Part shown: positions 1-6,534 of the stretch, one piece after another
Numbering within the stretch: the stretch's first letter is position 1
Layout of the letters: every line of letters starts with the position of its first letter
NCBI RefSeq assembly: GCF_048820915.1
Contig: NZ_JBMERR010000047.1
Span: forward strand, 1 to 10,238
Length of the DNA: 10,238 bases
Direction of reading: 5' to 3'
Source: Cribrihabitans_A pelagius
Lineage (GTDB): Bacteria; Pseudomonadota; Alphaproteobacteria; Rhodobacterales; Rhodobacteraceae
Position numbers and translations under genes: made by a program
The notes under the pieces: model-generated
Databases searched by the model: none
Told to the model about the DNA's origin: nothing
The model's input: only the letters and a program-made list of their open reading frames with translations

Positions 1-183
1 CGACAGGCAGAACTGGATCGCCGCGTTCGAGAAGACCGGTGGGCGCCCTGGCCGTCCTTCATGCGGCGCGAGCCAGGTCATCTCTTTATCCAGCCAGATC
101 AGAAGCGAACCGCGCTTCCTGAGCGCACAGTTGTAGCTGGACCAATTCGTCGTGCGGTAGCGGGCAGGTGCGGGCTTACTCAT
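1..183 (-). CDS. IS5-family transposase, N-terminal part (cut by window edge)
   Basis: Reading the minus strand from the ATG at 183-181 gives 61 uninterrupted codons running off the window edge. The protein starts MSKPAPARYRTTNWSSYN and contains RGSLLIWLDKEMTWLAP and GRPGRPPVFSNAAIQFCLS. I recognise this as the N-terminal (DUF4096-like) domain of IS5-family transposases that are abundant in Rhodobacteraceae and other alphaproteobacteria. The DDE catalytic residues would lie outside the window, so whether the gene is intact cannot be judged. The gene points away from the operon. Its 5' end lies next to a truncated regulator gene, which suggests that this element caused the truncation. The family call is from memory of the motif, not a search. 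Confidence 0.88.
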   Translation of the reverse strand, partial: MSKPAPARYRTTNWSSYNCALRKRGSLLIWLDKEMTWLAPHEGRPGRPPVFSNAAIQFCLS

Positions 184-224
184 CGGCCCCGTCTAACCGC
201 ATGGATTCGTGATGTGAATCCTTA
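1..224 (-). mobile_element. IS5-family insertion sequence, 5' end; outer boundary near 221-224
   Basis: The element comprises the transposase start plus its leader. On the minus strand the leader begins GGATTCACATCACGAATCC (221 back to 203), an inverted repeat with 6-bp arms (203-208 and 216-221) and a 7-nt loop. This is a plausible outer terminus. The next bases, TTA at 222-224, fit the TNA target duplication known for the IS1031 group of IS5. The other end is outside the window, so neither the terminal inverted repeat nor the target duplication can be confirmed. Stop codons at 223-225 and 229-231, in the frame of the flanking regulator remnant, are consistent with a junction here. Confidence 0.55.
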
Positions 225-255
225 GCAGTAAGAGTTCTGCAACAACGCCCTTCCC

Positions 256-450
256 ATGACCCAGAGCCAAATTGCCGATTATCTTGGGCTCACGAATGTC
301 TACATCAGCAAGACATTCATCCGGATGGAAAAGGAAGGCTATATCCGCCGCGAGGATGGCTACTTGCAAATCCTGAAAGAAGACGAACTGATTGAATTGA
401 CCGATTTTGACGACCGTTACGTGGACACGTCCTGGTTTCCGCAGGGGTAG
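256..450 (+). pseudogene. Crp/Fnr-family transcriptional regulator, C-terminal remnant
   Basis: This is a 64-codon reading frame beginning MTQSQIADYLGLTNVYISKT and ending YVDTSWFPQG. It matches the winged helix-turn-helix (HTH_Crp) domain: TQSQIADYLGLT forms the first helix and turn, the segment around NVYISKTFIRM is the recognition helix, and EGYIRREDGYLQIL is the wing. Intact Crp/Fnr proteins are about 220-250 residues and carry an N-terminal cyclic-nucleotide-binding-like effector domain. That domain is absent here. In-frame codons upstream of the ATG (232-255, EFCNNALP) look like the expected linker, then a TAA at 229-231 closes the frame beside the IS5 end. I read it as a gene broken by insertion. 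A short DNA-binding protein could still be made from the ATG, although I see no good ribosome binding site. Confidence 0.72.
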
Positions 451-526
451 CTTCCCTCAATCCAGTTGGAAGCGCCGGGGACTAAGAACCGGCATGCTCG
501 AAAGAGATGGGTAATTCTGCCTCTCG

Positions 527-540
527 CCCGAAATTTCGGG
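527..540. promoter_or_regulatory. 14-bp perfect palindrome overlapping the operon -35 box
   Basis: CCCGAAATTTCGGG reads the same on both strands with no spacer. Its last two bases are the first two of the GGAAC element at 539-543. A dimeric regulator bound here would sit against the -35 region of the operon promoter. It does not resemble the Fnr (TTGAT-N4-ATCAA) or Crp (TGTGA-N6-TCACA) site. It could also be a chance palindrome, as no regulator is identified. Confidence 0.4.
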
Positions 541-564
541 AACCTATTCGCAACGCAGCACGTT
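539..564 (+). promoter_or_regulatory. EcfG-type (general stress response) promoter for the glycosyltransferase operon
   Basis: GGAAC at 539-543 is followed by 17 bases and then CGTT at 561-564. This matches the consensus described for EcfG/SigT sigma factors of alphaproteobacteria (GGAAC-N16/17-CGTT). It lies in the intergenic region on the coding strand about 80 bp before the first operon ATG, leaving an expected leader of roughly 70 nt. A similar motif precedes the BON-domain gene at 8706. The match is exact, but function is inferred; no transcription data are available. Confidence 0.62.
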
Positions 565-644
565 GGACTATCGGTAGCGCCCGTAAGCCGACAAGCTACT
601 GACTTTGAATAATATTGCTGCACGATAACGCCTGGGGGCGGATA

Positions 645-2120
645 ATGGAACTACGGCTGCTGACAGTCTCTGGATTGGTGCTGCTCGCGGCGGCGGTCCC
701 TCTCGTGGGGGGCGCGTTGTGCGGCCTGATCATCGCGCTCCAGCTGGTTCTGATCGTCATTCGGCCGATCGCGGCGCATCTGCCGGGCCAGACCGGCGCC
801 AGCCGCCCTGCGCAGGAGCGTCCACAGTTCTCGGTCCATGTAGCAACTCACGCAGAACCCCCTGCCCTAGTGATCCGAACCCTGAAGGCCCTGCTTGCTC
901 AGGATTGGCCGGCGAATGGCTATGAGATCATCGTGATGGACAACAACACGGCAGATGAAGCGTTATGGAAGCCGGTAGAAACCTTCTGCGCGGCGCACTC
1001 CGATCGCGTTAAGTTCCTGCACCGAAACAACGTGGAAGGAGCCAAGGCGGGCGCCCTCAACATCGCGCTGGCACACACTGGTCCCGCAGCCACTCATATC
1101 GTCACCGTTGATGCCGACTACGTGGTGCGCCCCGATTTTCTGATGTTAGCTGCCGGGGCGCTGAACAGGACCGGCGCCGATTATGTCCAGTTTCCGCAGT
1201 CTTACCTCGGTGCTGCCAGCATTGCTTCCGGCGTGGACGCCGAACTTGAGGAGTATTTTCGCACGAATGCGGTTGTCGCCGGCGAAGCCGAGGCAGTCCT
1301 TCTGACAGGCACCCTTTGCGTTATCTCCAAGACAGCCCTGAATGCCGCTGGCGGCTGGTCTGGCCGGACGACGACGGAGGATGCGGAGTTGGGTGTGCGG
1401 CTTTGCAACAGCGGATATGCGGGCCGTTTCATCCACCAAATCGTTGGTCAGGGGCTGCTGCCGTTCTGCCTCAAGGATCTCGAAAAGCAAAGATACCGCT
1501 GGTGCAGCGGCAACTTTCAGACCTTGCTGCACCACTTCGGGACGATCCTCACGCCGAATGGCTCTTTGACCCTGGCCAAGCGGGTCGTGATCCTGTCGCA
1601 GCTCACAGCTTGGTTAAATCTGGCGCTTTTGCCCTGCGCGCTGTTGCTGATCTGGCTTGTCACTGGGCAGGCGAATTCGGTCGCGGCGATGCTGGCCGCT
1701 GGTGGCATCGTGCTCAGCCTCTGCGACGTGGTCGTGCGTGTCACCGGACGTGCTTTGCGCGACAGGCTGGCTCCCCGGGTGACCCTGCATGCGCTCGCCT
1801 GCCGTATCGCGCTGGCCCCGCAATCAGCCAGGGCGACGTTCGACGCGCTCTGTGGCGGCCGGCTGAACTTCATCGTGACCGACAAGTCCGGCGCCAAGTC
1901 CGGCGCGCGCGGGGGCGCCGTCGGAGGGCTGTATTTATGCCATTCGCTGCTGTTCGCAATCGCGTTTGCCGTCCTATTCACCTCGCAGCCCGTAAATTTC
2001 CTGATCGTCGCCGGGTTGTTGAGCCTGATGCTGCCGCTGCCGGCCGCGTGGATCACCGACAGAAGCCTGCGCAGCTATTATCAGGCAATAGTCGCGGCAC
2101 CGAAGGAGGTCACCAGATGA
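645..2120 (+). CDS. Membrane-bound family 2 glycosyltransferase (processive-type, QxxRW)
   Basis: This 491-residue inner-membrane glycosyltransferase probably uses a nucleotide-sugar to extend a glycan. A hydrophobic segment at residues 5-38 is followed by a cytoplasmic GT-A domain. Visible motifs are VMDNNT (97-102), VDADYV with the DxD (155-160), TTTED (242-246, putative catalytic Asp) and QRYRW (282-286). Together these give the D,D,D,QxxRW signature of the cellulose synthase/chitin synthase/NodC group. About four C-terminal hydrophobic segments follow (roughly 315-341, 346-365, 429-447, 449-471). I chose ATG 645, with a GGGGGCGG stretch 5-12 bases upstream; an in-frame TTG at 615 would add ten unpersuasive residues. 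It is the first gene of the operon and its TGA overlaps the next ATG. Polymer and sugar are unknown, and I would not name it nodC or bcsA. Confidence 0.88.
   Translation: MELRLLTVSGLVLLAAAVPLVGGALCGLIIALQLVLIVIRPIAAHLPGQTGASRPAQERPQFSVHVATHAEPPALVIRTLKALLAQDWPANGYEIIVMDNNTADEALWKPVETFCAAHSDRVKFLHRNNVEGAKAGALNIALAHTGPAATHIVTVDADYVVRPDFLMLAAGALNRTGADYVQFPQSYLGAASIASGVDAELEEYFRTNAVVAGEAEAVLLTGTLCVISKTALNAAGGWSGRTTTEDAELGVRLCNSGYAGRFIHQIVGQGLLPFCLKDLEKQRYRWCSGNFQTLLHHFGTILTPNGSLTLAKRVVILSQLTAWLNLALLPCALLLIWLVTGQANSVAAMLAAGGIVLSLCDVVVRVTGRALRDRLAPRVTLHALACRIALAPQSARATFDALCGGRLNFIVTDKSGAKSGARGGAVGGLYLCHSLLFAIAFAVLFTSQPVNFLIVAGLLSLMLPLPAAWITDRSLRSYYQAIVAAPKEVTR
2103..2110 (+). promoter_or_regulatory. 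Shine-Dalgarno site fixing the start of the second glycosyltransferase
   Basis: AAGGAGGT, a full anti-Shine-Dalgarno match, ends 6 bases before the ATG at 2117. It supports that start over the much longer upstream open frame, which is only a shadow of the preceding gene. Confidence 0.75.
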
Positions 2121-3085
2121 GTTCCGATCCCCGCAATCCGTTGGCCGACATCATCATTCCGACCTACAATCGCGCCCATCTGATTAACGGAGCCGTCCGC
2201 GCGGCGCTTGAAGGAAGCTGGTGGAACACGCGCGTCACCGTCATCGACGATGCCAGCACTGATGCGACGCGCGAAGCCTTGCGCCCGTATTTTTCCAATC
2301 CGAAGTTCAACTACGTTCGCCTGAAGAACAATCTCGGAACCGCGCAAGCGAAGAACGCTGGCCTATTATTGACGAATGGCGATGCCGTAACCTTTCACGA
2401 TTCCGACGACCTCCCTCATCGCGACAAGATCCTCCATCAGGTGCGGGTTCTGACGGCGCCTCATATCGGAGCGGACGAGTGCCTGAACTGGGCCATGTCC
2501 GGCAAGACCGCTGGTCAGACGCTCGAGGTCAGCGCTGCGCTCACCCATCACGAGTTGATCCTGCCGGACGGACGCCGTGTCGAGATCCGACGCGATCTGT
2601 CCCTGCTGGATGACGTGTTCCCCAACCTCCAGATGGGAAGCCAAGTGCCGGGTGACTGGACACATATCAATTCCGGCCTGTTCCGCGCGGATGTATTTCG
2701 ACGCCTCGGCGGGTTCGAGGATTGTATCGAGGAGGATCGTGAATTCCGCAATCGTCTGATCCTGAACGGCGAAGTCATCTGGATCGTGCCTGAGCTATTG
2801 CTGACCAAGATCGAGACATCCGGCAGCCTGACCCAATCGGCGGCATCGGACTACAACAGCATTACGCGGCGCGCGGCCCGGCAGATGGTTTGGCGGAAGG
2901 TCGAAAAATGGCGAAATGACGGAGAAGTGGATCCGGTGCCGGTGGATATTTCCCAACTGGACATCGATTTCATCAGCGCTCCGGGCCTCTTGCGGCGCCG
3001 CGAAATACCGCTGACACCGCGCACGGCTGCGCTGGTAGAGGAAATACTTCTTGACTCGGCCGGCAGTCGGATGATCGCGCAATGA
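2117..3085 (+). CDS. Family 2 glycosyltransferase (soluble)
   Basis: This is a 322-residue protein with no membrane segment. The GT-A nucleotide-sugar-binding fold is clear: DIIIPTYNRA (11-20) is the first strand and helix, VIDDASTD (42-49) holds the first acidic pair, NNLGTAQAKNAG (71-82) is the typical central motif, and FHDSDD (93-98) carries the metal-binding DxD. It should transfer a single sugar to an acceptor at the cytoplasmic face of the membrane. The start is set by a perfect Shine-Dalgarno sequence and an ATGA overlap with the preceding gene, and its own TGA overlaps the next ATG, so translation is probably coupled on both sides. The C-terminal third (about 220-322) is not recognisable to me and may bind the acceptor. 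Donor and acceptor are unknown. Confidence 0.88.
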   Translation: MSSDPRNPLADIIIPTYNRAHLINGAVRAALEGSWWNTRVTVIDDASTDATREALRPYFSNPKFNYVRLKNNLGTAQAKNAGLLLTNGDAVTFHDSDDLPHRDKILHQVRVLTAPHIGADECLNWAMSGKTAGQTLEVSAALTHHELILPDGRRVEIRRDLSLLDDVFPNLQMGSQVPGDWTHINSGLFRADVFRRLGGFEDCIEEDREFRNRLILNGEVIWIVPELLLTKIETSGSLTQSAASDYNSITRRAARQMVWRKVEKWRNDGEVDPVPVDISQLDIDFISAPGLLRRREIPLTPRTAALVEEILLDSAGSRMIAQ

Positions 3086-4170
3086 ATGTGGTTCGCAGAA
3101 GACATCGCAGGCCGCAGATCGCAATCATCGATCCATGCAGCGCCGCGGGATACGATCTGCACGACCTTGAGACAGGGGGCTTGGGCGGCACCGAAGCGAC
3201 AATCCTCCGCGTCACCAGTGCTTTGAGCCCGGAATTCGAGATCGGAATCTATCAGGCGGGACGCAACGCGCGCCATCGGTCGCAGGCGGGGGAGCTTCGT
3301 CCATTGGCAGACGCATTCAGGTCCGGCGTGCCGGATGCAGGGCCGGATGCAGGGCCGGATGCAGGGCCGGATGCAGGGATTGTCATCAACCGCTGGAAGG
3401 TCGCCCTAAAGCTGCGCAAACGTTATCCGCACCTGCCAATCTTCCTGTGGCTGCACGTCTATCCGGGACGCCACAACCGCAAAATGGGCGCGGCCTTGAA
3501 AGCTGCCAATATCGCGGTGATTTGCGTCTCGCATACGCATGCCGGGAAGGTCGCGGAATTTCTCGGGCAGGCGAGCAAGCCAGACATTCGGGTGATCTAC
3601 AACCCCATCGCAGATGGGCTCTGCCCGACCGGCGCTCCGCGCGACATAAACAGGCTTCTCTTCGCCAGTTCGCCGCACAAGGGACTGGGCGAGGTCTTCC
3701 GGCAATTCGCGTTTCTGCGGCGAAACATCCCGGCACTGAGGCTGGCAGTGGCTGACCCCGGCTATCTGGCGTGGGATACCGGCCCGGTTCCCGAAGGCGT
3801 CGTGTTCCTCGGCTCGCTCTCGCATCCGGCCCTGATCCGGCAGATGCGCCGGTCGCTTTGCCTGTTTTATCCGCAGACGGTTTTCGCCGAAACATTCGGT
3901 CTCGTCCTGGCAGAAGCCAACGCGGTGGGCACTCCCGCACTCGTGCATGATGGCTTAGGAGCGAACGCGGAGATCGTGGCGGACCCGGCTCAGCGCGTGG
4001 ACGGGCACGACCACGACGCAATTCTCGGGCGCATCACCGAATGGCGGCGCTTGCCGCCCCGCGTCACGGCCAATCCCGACTTCCGTTCGGAAAGCGTAGC
4101 GGAAAACTGGGCGCAACTCTTGTCCCAAGTAATCGAAGGGCGGACAAGCGCAAAGGAAGGTGAGGTATAG
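3082..4170 (+). CDS. Family 4 glycosyltransferase (GT-B, retaining)
   Basis: This 362-residue protein has the two-domain GT-B layout. GGLGGTE (32-38) is the N-terminal donor loop found in many GT4 enzymes. VICVSHTHA (146-154) and VIYNPI (171-176) mark the interdomain region. ASSPHKGL (195-202) corresponds to the usual 'S..KG' segment of the C-terminal domain, and AETFGLVLAEA (269-279) holds the E-x7-E pair (E270, E278) that contacts the nucleotide-sugar. A four-fold in-frame repeat, PDAG, occupies residues 84-99 in the N-terminal domain. The ATG overlaps the TGA of the previous gene and has no strong ribosome binding site, so it is probably translated by coupling. GT4 enzymes paired with PIG-L deacetylases are known from mycothiol and bacillithiol synthesis. 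No cysteine ligase is present here, so that pathway is not supported. Confidence 0.87.
   Translation: MNVVRRRHRRPQIAIIDPCSAAGYDLHDLETGGLGGTEATILRVTSALSPEFEIGIYQAGRNARHRSQAGELRPLADAFRSGVPDAGPDAGPDAGPDAGIVINRWKVALKLRKRYPHLPIFLWLHVYPGRHNRKMGAALKAANIAVICVSHTHAGKVAEFLGQASKPDIRVIYNPIADGLCPTGAPRDINRLLFASSPHKGLGEVFRQFAFLRRNIPALRLAVADPGYLAWDTGPVPEGVVFLGSLSHPALIRQMRRSLCLFYPQTVFAETFGLVLAEANAVGTPALVHDGLGANAEIVADPAQRVDGHDHDAILGRITEWRRLPPRVTANPDFRSESVAENWAQLLSQVIEGRTSAKEGEV
3331..3378 (+). repeat. Four perfect tandem copies of a 12-bp unit inside the GT4 gene
   Basis: The unit CCGGATGCAGGG occurs at 3331-3342, 3343-3354, 3355-3366 and 3367-3378 with no mismatch. It starts on a codon boundary and encodes Pro-Asp-Ala-Gly four times. 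Copy-number change by slippage would lengthen or shorten a loop by four residues without breaking the frame. Identical DNA copies suggest recent expansion. An assembly artefact is possible but not indicated. Confidence 0.95.
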
Positions 4171-4172
4171 AC

Positions 4173-5270
4173 ATGCGTCCTGACGCTGAAAATACCGCTG
4201 ACGCTTTGCCATTTGGCAGACATGGTGTTCCCGGCCATGTGCTTGCCGGACTTCTGGAAGGTGCCGCCGCCGAAGAACAGGGAGCCCGCCCGATCAGCCG
4301 CTCCATTGCGCTGCTGCGGGAGGCCGGATTGCTGACCGACGATGGCACGGCCGACCCTGCCCGAACAGCGCGCGCGCTCATGCGGATCGGAGCCGCCAAC
4401 CTGTCGGTTGGCCGTCTGTGGGAGGGGCATGTCAACGCGCTGCATCTGATCCGTCTATATGGCGATCCCGATCAGCGGTCTGCGGTGCATGGCGAGATCG
4501 CGAATGGCGCATTCCTAGGCGTCTGGGGGGCCGACGGTGCCGACCCGGTGACCGTCGGCCCGACCGGCTCCAAACTGTCAGGGCGAAAGCGCTTTGCCTC
4601 CGGTCTTGGAACGGTCTCGCACGCTGTCGTGACTGTCAACTCAGGCCCGGAAGTGCGGCTGGCTCTGATCGGCGTCGGGGACCTGGACCGCGCAGATCCT
4701 TTCGATTGGGACATGCAGGGAATGAAGGCCACCGCCTCCGGCAGCTACGATTTCACCGGCCTCGCGGTGGACAGCATCGGGTGGATCGGCGCGCCGGGGG
4801 ACTACCTGAAGGAACCGCATTTCGCAGGTGGTGTCTGGCGGATCGCAGCCTTGCAGACGGGCGGGGCCGTGGGACTGGTTGATGCAGCCTCGGCGCAGCT
4901 TCGCAGCCTGGGACGGATGCAAGCGGAAGCCCAAAAGAGCCGGCTGATGACAGCTCTGGCGAAACTCTGGGCCGGAATGGCGATGACCGAACGCGCGGCA
5001 CAAGCGGCTGCCCGCGGCGATCTGGACGCGGAACGTGTCGTCTGCACCTCGACCTCGGCAAGGCTCTTCACCGAAGAGGCCGCCCTGGACGCAATCCGAG
5101 CGGTCGAGCAGAGCCTTGGCCTTGGTCACTTTGCGGAAGGCTGCGAAACGGGCCGCATGGCCCGCGACCTGTCAGTCTATCTCCGGCAAGCGGCGCGAGA
5201 TGCATTCCTGCAGCGTGCCGCCGAGCACGCGCTCGGCCATGACCGCCGGGTCTGGGGGGTGTTCGGATGA
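4173..5270 (+). CDS. Acyl-CoA dehydrogenase-like flavoprotein
   Basis: This is a 365-residue protein with the acyl-CoA dehydrogenase architecture: a helical N-terminal domain, a middle beta domain with FLGVWGAD (114-121, where the flavin loop is expected) and KLSGRKRFASGLGTVSHA (134-151), and a helical C-terminal domain. Family members bind FAD and usually oxidise acyl thioesters, but distant members act as N- or S-oxygenases or on carrier-bound substrates. Near the C terminus, where classical enzymes carry the catalytic Glu in an 'EGT' loop, this protein reads GRMARDLSVYLRQAARD (327-343) without that motif, so the reaction may differ. The ATG follows the GT4 stop by 2 bp, and the TGA overlaps the PIG-L start. 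The neighbours suggest work on a sugar-containing intermediate rather than fatty acid breakdown; that is inference. Confidence 0.8.
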   Translation: MRPDAENTADALPFGRHGVPGHVLAGLLEGAAAEEQGARPISRSIALLREAGLLTDDGTADPARTARALMRIGAANLSVGRLWEGHVNALHLIRLYGDPDQRSAVHGEIANGAFLGVWGADGADPVTVGPTGSKLSGRKRFASGLGTVSHAVVTVNSGPEVRLALIGVGDLDRADPFDWDMQGMKATASGSYDFTGLAVDSIGWIGAPGDYLKEPHFAGGVWRIAALQTGGAVGLVDAASAQLRSLGRMQAEAQKSRLMTALAKLWAGMAMTERAAQAAARGDLDAERVVCTSTSARLFTEEAALDAIRAVEQSLGLGHFAEGCETGRMARDLSVYLRQAARDAFLQRAAEHALGHDRRVWGVFG

Positions 5271-5971
5271 ATGTCGCCCGCCGCCAGCCCCTTGCAGACG
5301 TTTTTGAAGGCCGGGAAAAACTCGTTGTCCTCGCGCCCCACCCGGACGATGAGGCCCTTGCCTGCGGGGTGTTACTGGCGCACACCTTCGCGGGCGCTGG
5401 CGGCCATGTGATCTGCATCACCGATGGCAGCGCAAGCCATCCGCAATCCCTGAAATGGCCCTCGGAGCGCCTCGCCGAACGGCGCCGCGCGGAAATGATC
5501 GAAGCCATCGAATGCCTTGGCGGGACAGCGAATGACCTCACCTGGCTGGGTCTGCCTGACAGCAGGCTCCACGAAGCCGACGCAGCTTCAGTGGCGGCGG
5601 ACTTGGATGCCATCATTGTTGATCTTGGGGTGGCACATGTGTTCAGCCCCGCCGTTGAGGATCACCATGAGGATCACCAGGCGGTGGCCCGGATGGCTCG
5701 CGAGTTGCGCCGGCGGCGGCCGGAGTGGTGGTTCTACAGCTACCCGGTCTGGAGCCGGTGGGACGATCCGCGGTTCGCGGAAAATATCTCGTGCCATGAC
5801 CCCGTGTTCCTGCCGCCCGGCAACCTGCGTGACGCCAAACGCGCGGCCATCAGCGCGCATCGGACCCAGCTGGGCCAGATCGTGCCAGATGATCCCTCCG
5901 GATTCGTTCTGTCCCCGGCCTTCGTCGAGAAGTTCGTCCGCGAGGACGAGATCTTCTGGAGGATGCCATGA
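5267..5971 (+). CDS. PIG-L/LmbE-family N-deacetylase
   Basis: This is a 234-residue zinc-dependent deacetylase. The motif APHPDDE (23-29) supplies zinc ligands and the catalytic Asp, and HEDH (134-137) supplies the remaining conserved His/Asp residues. Both sit at the spacing usual in the family. No signal peptide is visible, so it should be cytoplasmic. Characterised relatives remove acetyl groups from N-acetylglucosamine linked to phosphatidylinositol, inositol or malate, and from some antibiotic intermediates. The start overlaps the stop of the flavoprotein gene, and its TGA overlaps the methyltransferase start. A natural reading is that it frees the amine of an N-acetyl sugar placed by one of the operon's glycosyltransferases. 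The sugar and aglycone are unknown. Confidence 0.9.
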   Translation: MNVARRQPLADVFEGREKLVVLAPHPDDEALACGVLLAHTFAGAGGHVICITDGSASHPQSLKWPSERLAERRRAEMIEAIECLGGTANDLTWLGLPDSRLHEADAASVAADLDAIIVDLGVAHVFSPAVEDHHEDHQAVARMARELRRRRPEWWFYSYPVWSRWDDPRFAENISCHDPVFLPPGNLRDAKRAAISAHRTQLGQIVPDDPSGFVLSPAFVEKFVREDEIFWRMP

Positions 5972-6534
5972 TGGCTGTCGGCAAGAAGCATCTGTGCGCC
6001 CTCTATGCCGAAACCGATGATCCCTGGAATTTCAGGCATAGCGATTACGAACAAGCCAAATTCGCGGCAACGCTGCAGGCGCTGTCCCGGAATCGTTATC
6101 GTCACGCCTTTGAGCTTGGATGCGGAAACGGGCAGCTGGCGCGGCATCTGGCCGGTCTGTGCGACCGCTACACCGGAATGGATGCTGTCGCCATCGCGGT
6201 AGAGGCCGCACGGCGGGCGGTGCCGACAGCAACCTTCATCCAGGACTTCTACCCCTGCCCCCTGCCCAATGAAAACTTCGACCTGCTGATCCTGTCCGAG
6301 ATCCTCTATTTTCTGGATCGAGCCAGCCTGCGCGGCCTGGCCCGCGGGATTGCCGACAGCTGGCCAGAGACCGAGATCATCTGCGTCACGTGGCGAGGCC
6401 CGACCGGCAACGCGCTGGAAGGCGAAGACGCTCTTCAAATATTCATGAACGCTTTGGCGACCCACTCATTCACCCGAAGGATACGGACGAAGGACTACCG
6501 CATCGACCGCGGGCTCCCAAAGGACTGCGCATGA
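5968..6534 (+). CDS. NodS-like class I SAM-dependent methyltransferase
   Basis: This is a 188-residue Rossmann-fold methyltransferase. The N terminus carries DDPWNFRHSDYE (17-28), a 'DPW' lead-in followed by YE that I associate with the NodS family. Motif I is FELGCGNGQLARHL (48-61), motif II includes GMDAV (70-74), and FDLLILSEILYFLD (104-117) is the strand 4 region with the conserved acidic residue. NodS of rhizobia N-methylates the amino sugar of Nod-factor precursors after NodB deacetylates it. Here the gene directly overlaps a deacetylase gene, so methylation of the exposed amine is a reasonable guess. GGAGG at 5958-5962 precedes the ATG at 5968; a second ATG at 5971 is equally spaced. 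No other Nod-factor genes (nodA, nodB) are seen, so I do not assign nodS. Confidence 0.85.
   Translation: MMAVGKKHLCALYAETDDPWNFRHSDYEQAKFAATLQALSRNRYRHAFELGCGNGQLARHLAGLCDRYTGMDAVAIAVEAARRAVPTATFIQDFYPCPLPNENFDLLILSEILYFLDRASLRGLARGIADSWPETEIICVTWRGPTGNALEGEDALQIFMNALATHSFTRRIRTKDYRIDRGLPKDCA

Noticed and set aside
587..615. Sigma-70-like promoter with TAATAT at 610-615
   Set aside because: Only four of six -10 positions match and no -35 box is found at 17 bp; the EcfG motif just upstream is far better.
615..644. Upstream TTG start adding ten residues to the first glycosyltransferase
   Set aside because: The ATG at 645 has a G-rich ribosome binding site and begins with a plausible membrane-segment lead-in; the extra residues look like leader sequence.
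1316..2116. Long open frame extending the second GT2 gene upstream
   Set aside because: It runs through the first glycosyltransferase in another frame with no protein family character; a perfect Shine-Dalgarno site and an ATGA overlap fix the start at 2117.
3331..3378. CRISPR-like array
   Set aside because: The copies are directly adjacent 12-bp units in a coding frame with no spacers.
3082..5971. Mycothiol- or bacillithiol-like thiol pathway (GT4 plus PIG-L)
   Set aside because: There is no cysteine ligase (MshC or BshC type), and the other glycosyltransferases and the NodS-like gene do not fit that pathway.
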